Shown here in pieces: positions 8,689 through 17,697 of a DNA stretch of 64,000 nt. The stretch is from Sinorhizobium sp. B11 (lineage in GTDB: Bacteria; Pseudomonadota; Alphaproteobacteria; Rhizobiales; Rhizobiaceae). The position numbers and the translations under genes are program-made. The notes under the pieces are model-generated. The model did not search any database, was not told the DNA's origin, and saw only the letters and a program-made list of their open reading frames with translations. Each line of letters starts with the position of its first letter. Position 1 is the stretch's first letter. The DNA lies in contig CP091034.1 in the NCBI GenBank assembly GCA_039725955.1, positions 1,364,001 through 1,428,000 on the forward strand, in the 5' to 3' direction.

Positions 8689-10509
8689 TCAGATGCTCGC
8701 CTGCAGCCCATAGAGATTGGCATAAATGCCGCCGCTCTCCATCAGCCTGTCATGATTGCCTTCTTCGGCGATACCGTCGCCGGTAAGCACCAGGATACGG
8801 TCGGCATGGCGGATCGTCGAAAGCCGATGGGCGATCACGAGTGTGGTGCGCCCTTTGGCGAGCGTCAGGAACGCTTGTTGCACAGCGCGCTCGCTTTCAT
8901 TGTCGAGCGCGCTCGTCGCCTCGTCGAAGATGAGGATGGCAGGGTTCTTGAGGAAGGCGCGAGCGATCGTCAGCCGCTGGCGCTGCCCGCCAGACAGCTT
9001 TACGCCGCGCTGGCCGATATCGGTCTGATAGCCCTGCGGCAACGCCATGATGAATTCATGTGCGTGAGCCGCGCGGGCCGCGGCTTCCACCTCTTCGTCT
9101 GTGGCATCCGGGCGACCGTAGCGGAGGTTGTCCGCCACAGTGCCGGCGAAGAGATAGACATCCTGCTGCACCACGCCGAGATGGCGGCGCAGCGAGGCGA
9201 GCGTCACATCGCGAATATCGGTGCCGTCGATTTCGATCGAGCCGCCGGTGACGTCGTAAAAGCGAGGAAGCAGCGCGCAGAGCGTACTCTTCCCCACACC
9301 CGAGGGGCCGACGAGCGCTACGAATTCGCCTGGCCGGATGGTCAGCGACAGGTTGCTGAGCACCTCCGCCCCGTCATCATAGCTGAAATCGACATCCGAC
9401 AGCCTGATCTCTCCCTTCGGCGTATGCAACGCGCGCGCCGAAGGACGATCCACCACGTCTGGATCGATCTCCAGGATCTCCATCGCCCGCACGAAGCCGG
9501 TGTAACCCTCCTGCCAGAGCCGGGCGAGGTTGGCCATCCGCTTGACCGGATCGACGAGGACGCCGACGCAGAGCAGGAAGGTCAAAAGATCGGCAATGGT
9601 GAGTTCCGCCGCAAGGATGCGCAATCCGCCGAGGATGACGACCAGAAGCGTGATGATCTGGGCGAAGGTCTCGGCGCCGGCGGAAAACCATGCTTCGCTG
9701 CGGTAGCCATCGGCGCGGCTTTCGAGGAAGCGCCGGTTCAGGACAGCAAAGCGTCTTCGTTCCAGGTCCTCATTGGCGAAGGACTGGACGACGCGGATGC
9801 CGGCCAGTGCATCCTCGACCCTTTCGTTGACGGCGGCGATCTCCTGCTTGCTCGCCTCGAGAGCGCGGTTCATGCGCCTGTTGAAGTGAAGTGCATAGGC
9901 CACTGCAAATGGCGTCAGCAGAAGGATCAGAAAGGCAAGCTGCGGATCGATGAAGAACAGGACCGTCATGGCCCCGCTATATTTCAGGAAGGCGATCAGC
10001 AGGTCTTCCGGCCCGTGATGAAAGAGCTCACCCAACCAGAAGGAGTCGCCGACGATGCGGCTCATCAATTGGCCGGTGCGGTGCCGGTCGTAGAAGCCGA
10101 AGGATAGTTTCTGGTAGTGGTCGAATAGTTCCTGCCGGATATTCGCCTCGATATGCGCACCCATCATGTGGCCGCGATAGTCGACGAAGAAGATCGCGCC
10201 CGTCTCGATCGCGACGATGGCCAGCATGACGCCGCCCATGCCGAGGATCTGCCAATAGGCCGAAGCGGTATCGGTGAGCACGATGAGATGGCTCATCACG
10301 ATATTGGCGCAGAGCGGCAAGGCTACTGCGGCAGCAGCGACCACGACGGCACAGGCAATATCGGCCATGAGCAGCGGAAGATGCGGCCGGAAATAGGACA
10401 GGAACTTGCGCAGGCGCAACTGGCGCCCGTTGTGGATATGCGATGCTGATGAAAGGTCGTGGTTAGGACGCCGCGGGTTTTTCCTCGCGCGTGAAAGCAA
10501 ACTGGACAT
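8689..10509 (-). CDS. MsbA-like ABC exporter (permease-ATPase fusion)
   Basis: A 606-residue half-transporter expected to act as a homodimer in the inner membrane. The N-terminal half carries six membrane helices of the type I exporter domain (about residues 40-330). The C-terminal ATPase has Walker A GPSGVGKST, the Q-loop VVQQDVYLFAGT, signature LSGGQRQR, Walker B ILIFDEATSALD and the switch histidine in VIAHRLSTI. The cargo cannot be told from sequence; lipids, peptides or drugs are typical. The ATG at 10509 has only a weak ribosome site and is overlapped by a 34-codon frame that has a strong one, so the start and a possible coupling mechanism are uncertain. Confidence 0.88.
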   Translation of the reverse strand: MSSLLSRARKNPRRPNHDLSSASHIHNGRQLRLRKFLSYFRPHLPLLMADIACAVVVAAAAVALPLCANIVMSHLIVLTDTASAYWQILGMGGVMLAIVAIETGAIFFVDYRGHMMGAHIEANIRQELFDHYQKLSFGFYDRHRTGQLMSRIVGDSFWLGELFHHGPEDLLIAFLKYSGAMTVLFFIDPQLAFLILLLTPFAVAYALHFNRRMNRALEASKQEIAAVNERVEDALAGIRVVQSFANEDLERRRFAVLNRRFLESRADGYRSEAWFSAGAETFAQIITLLVVILGGLRILAAELTIADLLTFLLCVGVLVDPVKRMANLARLWQEGYTGFVRAMEILEIDPDVVDRPSARALHTPKGEIRLSDVDFSYDDGAEVLSNLSLTIRPGEFVALVGPSGVGKSTLCALLPRFYDVTGGSIEIDGTDIRDVTLASLRRHLGVVQQDVYLFAGTVADNLRYGRPDATDEEVEAAARAAHAHEFIMALPQGYQTDIGQRGVKLSGGQRQRLTIARAFLKNPAILIFDEATSALDNESERAVQQAFLTLAKGRTTLVIAHRLSTIRHADRILVLTGDGIAEEGNHDRLMESGGIYANLYGLQASI

Positions 10510-10567
10510 GAAGACGGATATCCTGAGTGTTGATCTTGTTTTTCTGGTTGCTCAGGATCGTTTTCAT
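10463..10567 (-). CDS. Possible 34-residue upstream ORF overlapping the ABC exporter start
   Basis: The ATG at 10567 follows GGGAGGC by five bases and opens 34 codons (MKTILSNQKNKI...EEKPAAS), ending 47 bases inside the ABC exporter frame. The ribosome site is clearly better than that of the exporter itself, so translation here could be coupled to, or compete with, the exporter. No family is recognised. It could also be a chance frame. Confidence 0.35.
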   Translation of the reverse strand: MKTILSNQKNKINTQDIRLHVQFAFTREEKPAAS

Positions 10568-10732
10568 CAGTGCCTCCCATCGGCGTGAAACCAGGGGCTG
10601 TGCGCATTTCAAGCGGCACGGCCTTGCTGACAGCGGGCCGCTTTTACCGCAAAACGCTGCGAAAGGCGACAGTCTTTTTGTTCTGACGCGTGACAGCGAC
10701 AGACTTGGGCGGGGTCTTCGGGCCATTTCCGC

Positions 10733-11497
10733 TCACGGATCAGGCCCGCTGATTTCCTCCTGCAAGCGCTCGAAAGCCGTTGGAAACAGCGTCGCGGGTG
10801 GGCTGTACGGATTGGAGAAGGCATAGATGAAGAAAAGGATGATGCCGGTAAAGATGCCGAAGATCGATAGTAGCAGCAGGTTGCGGCCATCGGGCGCGTA
10901 GGGGTAGTAGCCGATCGCGGTGAAGATCACGCCCGAAACCGCGGCAAACCAGAAGATCAGGCTGATGGAGTCGGTGCCGCTGTTTTCCCTTCGGTCGCGG
11001 GATTCCGAGATCATATGTATTTCCGCGAGCATGTGGCTGCGCAGGCTCTCCTGCTTGGCATTGGCAGGTACCAGTTCGAGAATCCTCAGATAAGCGTTGT
11101 TCCATTGATCCCAGGCGGCCGAAGAGAGTTCGCCGGTGCGCCCGAGCTCGCGCCATTCCTGCTCGATGACGATGCGGACATAATCCTTCAGTGCCTTCTG
11201 GATTGGTCCCTGCGCCTCCGGCCCAAAACGCTCGGCATCATAGAAGACATCGCCGACTGCATTGCTTTCCACAGTGCTTTCTGTTCGCAGGGCCTGGTAT
11301 TCGATCATTTCTTGCGCAAAAACGAGGGCGAGGATGAGTGCATGCAAGCTGGCAATGCGGGTGATGACCGAACTGGCCAGTTCCCTGTCCCGTCCGCCTG
11401 GGTCACCGCCCATAACCAGATGCATGATGTAATAGGCCGCAAGCACCGTTGCGGTCGTGCCTCCAATGATGGCAATGCCGATCAGAACCGACGCCAT
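10733..11497 (-). CDS. DUF4239 membrane protein
   Basis: A 254-residue protein with an N-terminal membrane helix (IAIIGGTTATVLAAYYI), a long soluble middle (RIASLHALILALVFAQE...RTESTVESNAVGDVF) and two C-terminal helices (SLIFWFAAVSGVIFTAI; LLLSIFGIFTGIILFFIYAF). This arrangement and the ALILALVFAQ segment are those of the DUF4239 (bestrophin-like) family, of unknown function. GAGGGGAGC lies upstream of the ATG at 11497 and is part of a short hairpin. It sits between a TauE-type permease and the ABC exporter, all leftward. Confidence 0.75.
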   Translation of the reverse strand: MASVLIGIAIIGGTTATVLAAYYIMHLVMGGDPGGRDRELASSVITRIASLHALILALVFAQEMIEYQALRTESTVESNAVGDVFYDAERFGPEAQGPIQKALKDYVRIVIEQEWRELGRTGELSSAAWDQWNNAYLRILELVPANAKQESLRSHMLAEIHMISESRDRRENSGTDSISLIFWFAAVSGVIFTAIGYYPYAPDGRNLLLLSIFGIFTGIILFFIYAFSNPYSPPATLFPTAFERLQEEISGPDP

Positions 11498-11559
11498 TTA
11501 GCTCCCCTCATATGGGAGAGTGTAAGGCTTTCATATCAGACGGGCAATCATGTCGGGGA

Positions 11560-12351
11560 CTACCGAAGCAGACTGTCGAACACAGGCATGCCGCCGATCG
11601 CCGAGGCTGCGATCAGAATGTAGCAGGTCACGCGGAAGGTGCTCTCCTTGGCGAACCCGAACAGCTTCGAACCGCCCCAGAGGCCGGCGGCATAGGCAGG
11701 CAGCGTGACGATCGTAAGCGCAAAAACCGTGGAGACGAACAGCCCGCCGAAATAATAGCTGACGAAGCTGAAGACCGTGGAGATCGAAAAGTAGAGGATG
11801 ACGTTTGAGCGCACACGCGTGAAGTTGCTTTTGCCACCAAGCCAGTAGGCGACGACGGGTGGCCCGCCGAGCTGTGCCGCGCCGCTGAAGAGACCGGCAA
11901 CAAGGCCGATCGCTGCGCTGAGCGGAGCGATCGGCTTGCCATGATAGCGCCAGCCGGAGACAAGCAGCGCGAGAAGGCAGATGGCGATCGCCGAGATGAT
12001 CCAGCGCAACAAAAGCGGGTTCATGAGCGCCAAAACCGCCGTTCCGGCCGGAACACCGAGGGCGGCACCTGCTGCCATCGTGAAGACCTCGCGCCTGTCC
12101 GCCCCGCGCCATGCGGCCGGGATCATGCCGAGCGTCGCGAGCCCGTCGATGACGAGCAATACAGGCGAGGTGAGCTTCGGCCCGATGACGGCGCCGGCAA
12201 GCGGAATGAAGATGAGCGCTGCGCCGAAACCGGAAAAGCCGCGGGCAAGGCCGGCGACGAAGGCAAAGACGATAAGCGCGTAGATGCCGTGATCGGGCAG
12301 CGCGGCATCAAACCAGGCCCGCAAGCCGGTCACCAGCGCTTCCAGCGTCAT
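11560..12351 (-). CDS. TauE/SafE-type anion permease
   Basis: A 263-residue membrane protein with about eight helices in two related halves. FVAGLARGFSGFGAALIFIPL in the N-terminal half and VAGLFSGAAQLGGPPVVAYWLGG in the C-terminal half are the paired G-x-x-S-G-x-G signatures of the TauE/SafE family (sulfite, sulfoacetate or other organic anion exporters). The ATG at 12351 has GGAG seven bases upstream; an earlier in-frame start at 12441 would overlap argC. The substrate is unknown. Confidence 0.85.
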   Translation of the reverse strand: MTLEALVTGLRAWFDAALPDHGIYALIVFAFVAGLARGFSGFGAALIFIPLAGAVIGPKLTSPVLLVIDGLATLGMIPAAWRGADRREVFTMAAGAALGVPAGTAVLALMNPLLLRWIISAIAICLLALLVSGWRYHGKPIAPLSAAIGLVAGLFSGAAQLGGPPVVAYWLGGKSNFTRVRSNVILYFSISTVFSFVSYYFGGLFVSTVFALTIVTLPAYAAGLWGGSKLFGFAKESTFRVTCYILIAASAIGGMPVFDSLLR

Positions 12352-12437
12352 CGATCGGGCTCCATATTTTGGATTTGAAAATAGGGCGCCAAGCCCTGTC
12401 GTCGCGCACTCATCTGACAACAGGCAAATGCCTGATG

Positions 12438-13361
12438 TCACGCGCCCAGCATCAGATCCATGTTCTGGACAGCGGCGCCCGATGCGCCCTTGCCGAGATT
12501 GTCGTAAACGGCGACGAGAAGCGCCTGAGCCGTATCGTCATTGGCAAAGACGTGCAGGCGCATGCGGTTAGTGTCGTTGTAGATTTCGGGGTTGAGCTCT
12601 GGGGTGCGCTCCGTCGTCTCGAAGGCGGCGACTTCGACGAAGCCCTTGATTCCGGCATAATAGTCGGCGATCGCGGCATGCAGCTCGGCACCCTTAGGCG
12701 CCTTGGGCAGATGCGAGAGCTGCAGCGGTACGGTCACGACCATGCCCTGCGCAAAATTGCCGACCACCGGCTGGAAAAACGGGACGCCCGAAAGCTTGGC
12801 GTAGCGCTGCAATTCCGGCAGGTGCTTGTGCTTGAAGCTCAGGCCGTAGGGCATGTATTCCGGCGCATCCTCGCCCTTGGCGACATAATCCTCGATCATG
12901 GTGCGGCCGCCGCCGGTGTAACCGGAGATGCCGTTGACCGTGACCGGGAAGTCCGAGGGAATGAGCCCGGCCTCGATCAGCGGGCGCAGCGTGGCGATCG
13001 GTCCCTGCGGCCAGCAGCCTGGATTGGCGACGCGCTTGGCCGAGGCGATGACGCCCGCCTGCTCCTTGCTCATTTCCGGAAAGCCATAGGCCCAGCCTTC
13101 GGCGACGCGATGCGCCGTCGAGGCGTCGATCACCTTGGTACGGTCGTTTTCGATCAGGCTGACGCTTTCCTTGGCGGCATCGTCAGGCAGGCAGAGGATG
13201 GCGATATCGGCCTCGTTGAGCAGGGCGGCACGTACTGCCTTGTCCTTGCGGCTTTCGGTCGGGATCGACAGCAGCTCAAGATCGCGGCGCTCCGCCAGAC
13301 GCTCGCGGATCTGCAGACCCGTCGTTCCAGCTTCGCCATCGATGAAGATCTTTGCTGCCAT
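12438..13361 (-). CDS. argC: N-acetyl-gamma-glutamyl-phosphate reductase (type 2)
   Basis: A 307-residue cytosolic NADPH enzyme that reduces N-acetylglutamyl phosphate to the semialdehyde, the third step of arginine synthesis. The dinucleotide-binding start (KIFIDGEAGTTGLQIRERL), the catalytic cysteine at residue 116 (VANPGCWPQG) and the SGYTGGGRTMIEDY segment are present. The length (about 310, not 340-350) marks it as the type 2 form common in alphaproteobacteria. It follows speB in the same direction after 80 bases, a neighbour pair that joins arginine and polyamine metabolism. Confidence 0.95.
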   Translation of the reverse strand: MAAKIFIDGEAGTTGLQIRERLAERRDLELLSIPTESRKDKAVRAALLNEADIAILCLPDDAAKESVSLIENDRTKVIDASTAHRVAEGWAYGFPEMSKEQAGVIASAKRVANPGCWPQGPIATLRPLIEAGLIPSDFPVTVNGISGYTGGGRTMIEDYVAKGEDAPEYMPYGLSFKHKHLPELQRYAKLSGVPFFQPVVGNFAQGMVVTVPLQLSHLPKAPKGAELHAAIADYYAGIKGFVEVAAFETTERTPELNPEIYNDTNRMRLHVFANDDTAQALLVAVYDNLGKGASGAAVQNMDLMLGA

Positions 13362-13441
13362 GATTATCCTGCACTTTCAGCGAGTTCGGATTGTTTCCGG
13401 AATCAGTTTGCCATGAAGTTGAATCAATTTGATAACAGCAG

Positions 13442-14395
13442 TCATCCTGCCGTTGCGCGCCGTTCGGCGTGGAGGCCCAGCATATACATTGCGACCGTCG
13501 CCCCCGCAATGGCGGTGATGTCGGCATGGTCATAGGGCGGAGAGACTTCGACGATGTCGGCGCCGCGGATATCGAGCTGTTTCAGCCGCTGCAGCACGGA
13601 AAGGATCTTTGCACTGGAAGGACCGCCGGCAACCGGCGTGCCGGTGCCGGGTGCAAAGGCCGGGTCCAGGCAGTCGATATCGAAGGTCAGATAGGCGGGC
13701 GAGCCCTTCGTATGCGAGATGATCGTCGAAGCGATATCCGATGCGCTCATCTCTTCGACCTGATGGCCATAAACCAGGTGGATGCCGAAATCTTCTGGCG
13801 CATGCGTACGGATGCCGATCTGGATCGAGCGGTCGGGATCGATGAGACCGGCGCGGACTGCACGAGCCACGAAGGAGCCGTGGTCGATACGGCGTTCGTC
13901 GTCCAGCCACGTGTCCTGATGCGCGTCGAACTGCACGAGCGCCAGCGGGCCGTGGCGACCGACATGCGCCTTCAGCAGCGGCCAGGTGACGTAATGATCG
14001 CCGCCGAGGGTGAGCAGGAAGGCGCCGCTGTCGAGAATGGCGCTCGCCTGCCGCTCTATGGCTGCAGGCGTATCCTGATGATTGCCGTAGTCGAGCAGGC
14101 AGTCGCCGTAGTCGATGACGGCCATTTCGGCGAAGAGATCGCGCTGAAACGGATATTGCGGATCATTGTCGAAGATCGCCGACGCCCGGCGGATCGCCTG
14201 CGGCCCGAAACGCGTGCCCGGCCGGTTGGAGGTCGCGGCATCGAAGGGAATGCCCCAGACGGCGGCATCGGCTCCTGTCAGATCCTTGGTGAAGCGGCGG
14301 CGCATGAAGGAGAGCGCGCCGGCAAAGGTCGGATCGGAGGCGGCCGATGTCAGGCTCTGCGCCGTGAAGGCATGGTCGATGGTCTTATTCGCCAT
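13442..14395 (-). CDS. speB: Agmatinase / ureohydrolase
   Basis: A 317-residue binuclear-Mn ureohydrolase, probably agmatinase (agmatine to putrescine and urea). All metal ligands are visible: H134 (GGDHYVTWP), D157, H159 and D161 (FDAHQDTW), D239 and D241 (FDIDCLDPAFAPGTGTP). The ATG at 14395 is preferred because GAGGAG lies ten bases upstream. This start overlaps the stop of the preceding monooxygenase-fold gene by 11 bases, suggesting translational coupling. Guanidinobutyrase or a related ureohydrolase activity cannot be excluded from sequence. Confidence 0.9.
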   Translation of the reverse strand: MANKTIDHAFTAQSLTSAASDPTFAGALSFMRRRFTKDLTGADAAVWGIPFDAATSNRPGTRFGPQAIRRASAIFDNDPQYPFQRDLFAEMAVIDYGDCLLDYGNHQDTPAAIERQASAILDSGAFLLTLGGDHYVTWPLLKAHVGRHGPLALVQFDAHQDTWLDDERRIDHGSFVARAVRAGLIDPDRSIQIGIRTHAPEDFGIHLVYGHQVEEMSASDIASTIISHTKGSPAYLTFDIDCLDPAFAPGTGTPVAGGPSSAKILSVLQRLKQLDIRGADIVEVSPPYDHADITAIAGATVAMYMLGLHAERRATAG

Positions 14396-14753
14396 GGGAA
14401 GCTTGCTCCTCTGCGGTAAAGTCATATGCGCGTTCTACCCGCGCAATGCGAACCTTATATTGCTTGTACCAGCGCTCACGGCCGAGGCGCTGGGCGGCGA
14501 GATGGTTTGCGACCTGCTTCCAGGCCTTCAGGCTTTCCCCGTCGGCCCAGTAGGAATTGGTAATGCCGAAGCCATCGGCATCCCGCGCGCTTTCGGCCCC
14601 AAGACAGCCCGGCTGCTGCAGCGCGAGCTCCGCCATCCGGTCTGCCATGGCGCCATAGCCATTGTCGCCCTCGGTGCGAACGGACGAGAAGGTCACGACG
14701 TAATAGGGCGGTTCGGGCGTGGTGGCGAAGGGTGAGGGTTTGGCAGAGGGCAT
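14385..14753 (-). CDS. Antibiotic-biosynthesis-monooxygenase-fold small protein
   Basis: A 122-residue protein with a dimeric alpha-beta barrel pattern: PYYVVTFSSVRTEGDNGYG, a helix with AELALQQPGCLGAESARD, then GFGITNSYWADGESLKAWK. The stretch from GCLGAE to the SYWADGESL strand is characteristic of ABM-domain proteins. The enzymatic role is unknown; members include quinol monooxygenases and heme-degrading proteins. Its end overlaps speB by 11 bases, so the two are very likely translated from one transcript. Confidence 0.75.
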   Translation of the reverse strand: MPSAKPSPFATTPEPPYYVVTFSSVRTEGDNGYGAMADRMAELALQQPGCLGAESARDADGFGITNSYWADGESLKAWKQVANHLAAQRLGRERWYKQYKVRIARVERAYDFTAEEQASHGE

Positions 14754-14858
14754 GATCGGATTCCTTGTCTCTGAAGGAAGGGGTAGGCGAGCTTCCTGCA
14801 GATTTCAAGGAATCACATTTCAAGCCGGGCGGCGGATCTTTTCCGCCGCCCTTTGGCA

Positions 14859-16046
14859 TCAGCTGCGAGCGCGGATGCGCCACAGTGCAAACAGGGTGAT
14901 AACACCCAACACCGTGCAATAGCCGGCGAGTGGCCATGCCGTATTACCGTCCAACAGCAGCACAAAGAGCGTGCCGATGCAGCCGACGATCAGGCTCTCG
15001 ACACAGAAGTAGAGTGCAACCGCCGTTCCTGCTGTTTGGCCAAAGGCCGCCAGCGCCCCGTTTGCCGTAACCGAGGTCGTCAGCACGATGCCGACGGCGA
15101 TCACCCACATCGGCAGGACGAAGCTGGCGAACGAGGGGGCAAGCAGCACCTCGCCGAGGCCGAGGAGCAACGCGCCGACAAGAAGCAGGCCCATGCCGCG
15201 GGCAAGGCTTCCGGCCATTCCCCATAGCGCGACGAAGCGGCTGGCAAAGCGTGCGGATAGGATCATCACCGCTGCCGCCGTGGCAAAGGAAAGGCTGAAG
15301 GCGAGACCCGAAAAGCCGGCATGATCGATCAGCACACGAGGTGCGGTGGAAAAGAACACGAAGAAGGCGCCCATCGCCGCACCGAAGCCTGTCGTGTAGG
15401 TCCAGAAATGCGCATTCGTCAGGATTGAACGCATGCTGATCGTTGCCGCGGCTGATGCCGCAGGCCTTGTTTCGTGCCAACCTCTCAGGGCGTTGAGGAC
15501 CGACGCAAGCATCAGTCCGCCGAGCAACAGGAAGATGGCGCGCCACCCGACATGATCGGCAATCAGTGCGCCGGCGATCGGTCCGAGCGCCGGCACGAAG
15601 GAGAGGATCGCGCCAAGCAGGCTGTAGATGATGGCGCCTTCCGGCCTCGCTGCGTAGACATCGCGCACCGTTGCGAAGGTCGCCACAAGTGCCGCCGACG
15701 CGCCGGCCGCCTGAAGCAGGCGCAGCACGACGAACAGTGCGGCCGACGAAGTGGCTGCGAGCAACAGCGAAGAGATCGCAAACAGCAGCGCGCCGCCAAG
15801 CAGCACCGGACGCCGGCCGATCCGGTCCGACAGGGGTCCGAAGAGCATCTGGCCGGCGCCGAGAATGAGCATGTAGAGACTGAGGGTCAGTTGAACGACT
15901 GTCGCCGATGTGCCGAGTGCTTCGGGCATCGTCGGAACGACGGGGAGGTAGATGTCCATGGCAAGCGAGGCCAGGATATCGAAGGGCGCCAGAAGCAGCA
16001 GCGCTGCCGGCAGGGAGCAAGTCCAGTTCCTGTTTTGGGAAGGCAT
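14859..16046 (-). CDS. CmlA/FloR-like MFS drug exporter
   Basis: A 395-residue major-facilitator protein with 12 helices, of the drug:H+ antiporter Bcr/CflA group. The N-terminal APFDILASLAMDIYLPVVP, the loop motif FGPLSDRIGRRP, VATFATVRDVYAARPEG and FVPALGPIAGALI read almost as in the chloramphenicol/florfenicol exporters CmlA and FloR as I remember them. A phenicol-export role is therefore plausible, but the physiological substrate is unknown. The ATG at 16046 is the first possible start, because an in-frame TGA lies three codons upstream. It is the first gene of the leftward run that continues into the monooxygenase-fold gene and speB. Confidence 0.85.
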   Translation of the reverse strand: MPSQNRNWTCSLPAALLLLAPFDILASLAMDIYLPVVPTMPEALGTSATVVQLTLSLYMLILGAGQMLFGPLSDRIGRRPVLLGGALLFAISSLLLAATSSAALFVVLRLLQAAGASAALVATFATVRDVYAARPEGAIIYSLLGAILSFVPALGPIAGALIADHVGWRAIFLLLGGLMLASVLNALRGWHETRPAASAAATISMRSILTNAHFWTYTTGFGAAMGAFFVFFSTAPRVLIDHAGFSGLAFSLSFATAAAVMILSARFASRFVALWGMAGSLARGMGLLLVGALLLGLGEVLLAPSFASFVLPMWVIAVGIVLTTSVTANGALAAFGQTAGTAVALYFCVESLIVGCIGTLFVLLLDGNTAWPLAGYCTVLGVITLFALWRIRARS

Positions 16047-16324
16047 AGCTATTCATCCGCTCGAATGAGTTCATCCGGCGGCGATCTGCCTTCTCATCGC
16101 AGTCTGGATTGATTGGACAGATGCCGCAACAACTTCAAAAGGTTGCTGCGGCCTATCTGTCTGCGGACGGGGTGGCTCCCATGTCAGGTCCTGTCTTGTC
16201 CGGTCTGAAATCTGACGTGGCTTTAACAGCCGGCAGTACCGGCGACAATAGGCGAGTAGCGCGTTGACTTCGCAAACCGCTTCCAAGAAGCTGCGCCGAC
16301 TAAACCAGGAAGGAGCCACGAGCA

Positions 16325-16702
16325 ATGTTCGACCACATTTCAATCGGGGTAAAAAGCCTCGATAGATCGCGCCAGTTTTACGATGCGGCACTGGCGGCGC
16401 TCGGCTATGAACGGCTGTCGAATTTCGACGGAACGATGGGATACGGCACCGAGAGGCCTGCCTTCTGGGTGAGTGAAGTGGAGCGCCCAGTGCCGGCCGA
16501 TCGCGGCTCGGGGCTGCATTTCTGTTTCGTCGCCACGAGCGAGGAGGCCGTCAACGCCTTCTATGCTGCAGCACTTGCCAATGGTGGCGAGGACAATGGC
16601 GCACCGGGCATCCGCCTGGACTACAGCCAGTTCTATTATGCCGCCTTCATCATCGATCCTGATGGATATCGGCTGGAAGCCTTCTTCAACAAGCCGGAAT
16701 AA
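16325..16702 (+). CDS. VOC/glyoxalase-fold protein
   Basis: A 125-residue protein of the glyoxalase fold. MFDHISIGVKSLDRSRQFYD at the N-terminus and YYAAFIIDPDGYRLEAFF at the C-terminus are the paired metal-site strands of the family, with His4 and the C-terminal Glu as likely ligands. AGGAAGGAG lies upstream of the ATG. Substrate unknown. It converges on rpsI, separated by a strong hairpin terminator. Confidence 0.8.
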   Translation: MFDHISIGVKSLDRSRQFYDAALAALGYERLSNFDGTMGYGTERPAFWVSEVERPVPADRGSGLHFCFVATSEEAVNAFYAAALANGGEDNGAPGIRLDYSQFYYAAFIIDPDGYRLEAFFNKPE

Positions 16703-16705
16703 AGA

Positions 16706-16731
16706 AAAGGCCGGGCGAAAACCCGGCCTTT
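16706..16731. terminator. Bidirectional terminator between the VOC gene and rpsI
   Basis: Perfect 10-base arms AAAGGCCGGG and CCCGGCCTTT with a six-base loop; the A and T runs on either side let it work for both converging transcripts. Confidence 0.85.
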
Positions 16732-16755
16732 CCATGAAAGCATGTCCGAAAGCGA

Positions 16756-17229
16756 TTAGCGCTTCGAGAACTGGAACGAACGGCGGGCCTTGGCCTTACC
16801 GTACTTCTTACGTTCGACGACGCGGCTGTCGCGGGTCAGGAAGCCACCCTTCTTCAGGACCGAGCGCAGGCCCGGTTCGAAGTAGGTGAGGGCCTTGGAC
16901 AGACCGTGGCGAACAGCACCGGCCTGGCCGGAGAGACCGCCGCCTGCGACGGTTGCAATGATGTCGAACTGGCCGTCACGGGCAGCAGCAACGATCGGCT
17001 GGCGCAGGATCATCTGCAGAACCGGACGTGCGAAATATTCCGCGAATTCCTTGCCGTTGACGATGATCTTGCCGGAGCCCGGCTTGACCCATACGCGGGC
17101 AACGGCGTTCTTGCGCTTACCGGTCGCGTAGGAACGGCCAAGCGAGTCGACCTTGCGGACGTGAGCCGGAGCAGCAGCTGCTACTTCAGTCGACGTGCCG
17201 AGATCCTTCAGGGAGGAAAGGTCAGCCAT
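16756..17229 (-). CDS. rpsI: 30S ribosomal protein S9
   Basis: A 157-residue small-subunit protein. [20 protein letters not shown], the [19 protein letters not shown] segment and the basic tail [17 protein letters not shown] ending in Lys-Arg are diagnostic of S9, whose C-terminal arginine reaches the P-site tRNA. The N-terminal extension of about 25 residues is usual in alphaproteobacteria. It starts three bases after the rplM stop, forming the conserved rplM-rpsI operon. Confidence 0.97.
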   Translation of the reverse strand: MADLSSLKDLGTSTEVAAAAPAHVRKVDSLGRSYATGKRKNAVARVWVKPGSGKIIVNGKEFAEYFARPVLQMILRQPIVAAARDGQFDIIATVAGGGLSGQAGAVRHGLSKALTYFEPGLRSVLKKGGFLTRDSRVVERKKYGKAKARRSFQFSKR

Positions 17230-17232
17230 TTA

Positions 17233-17697
17233 TCAGGCGCTCCTTACGTTCTTCTTGTTCAGCGAGGCGACGTCGAGGACGGACGGCTGCTGTGCTTCGT
17301 GGGGATGGTTCGGGCCGGCGTATACACGCAGGTTCTTCATCTGGCGACGGCCGAGCGGGCCGCGGGGAACCATGCGCTCAACAGCCTTCTCGAGGACGCG
17401 CTCCGGGAAGCGGCCTTCGATGATCTGGCGAGCAGTACGCTCCTTGATGCCGCCGGCATAACCGGTGTGCCAGTAGTAAACCTTGTCGGAATACTTCTTG
17501 CCGGTGAAAACGACCTTGTCAGCGTTGATGACGATAACATTGTCGCCGTCGTCAACGTGAGGCGTGAAAGTTGCCTTGTGCTTGCCACGCAGACGCATAG
17601 CGATAACGGAAGCGAGACGGCCAACGACGAGCCCTTCGGCGTCGATGACGACCCACTTCTTCTCCACCTCTGCAGGCTTCTGGGAGAAGGTTGCCAT
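17233..17697 (-). CDS. rplM: 50S ribosomal protein L13
   Basis: A 154-residue large-subunit protein, an early assembly protein. [17 protein letters not shown], the [18 protein letters not shown] segment and [30 protein letters not shown] are diagnostic of L13. The ATG at 17697 is chosen over a 38-codon upstream extension because it gives the family start and length. It is the first gene of the rplM-rpsI pair. Confidence 0.97.
   Translation of the reverse strand: MATFSQKPAEVEKKWVVIDAEGLVVGRLASVIAMRLRGKHKATFTPHVDDGDNVIVINADKVVFTGKKYSDKVYYWHTGYAGGIKERTARQIIEGRFPERVLEKAVERMVPRGPLGRRQMKNLRVYAGPNHPHEAQQPSVLDVASLNKKNVRSA

Noticed and set aside
13469..14419. Long rightward frame antisense to speB
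   Set aside because: It mirrors a gene with all catalytic motifs; long antisense frames are common at this G+C content.
16120..16150. Hairpin with GCCGCA...TGCGGC arms upstream of the FloR-like gene, considered as a phenicol attenuator
   Set aside because: The stem has a mismatch and a bulge, no leader peptide is evident, and it lies too far from the start site.
16071..16391. Leftward 106-codon frame between the MFS and VOC genes
   Set aside because: It overlaps the start of a better gene on the other strand and has the composition of a shadow frame.
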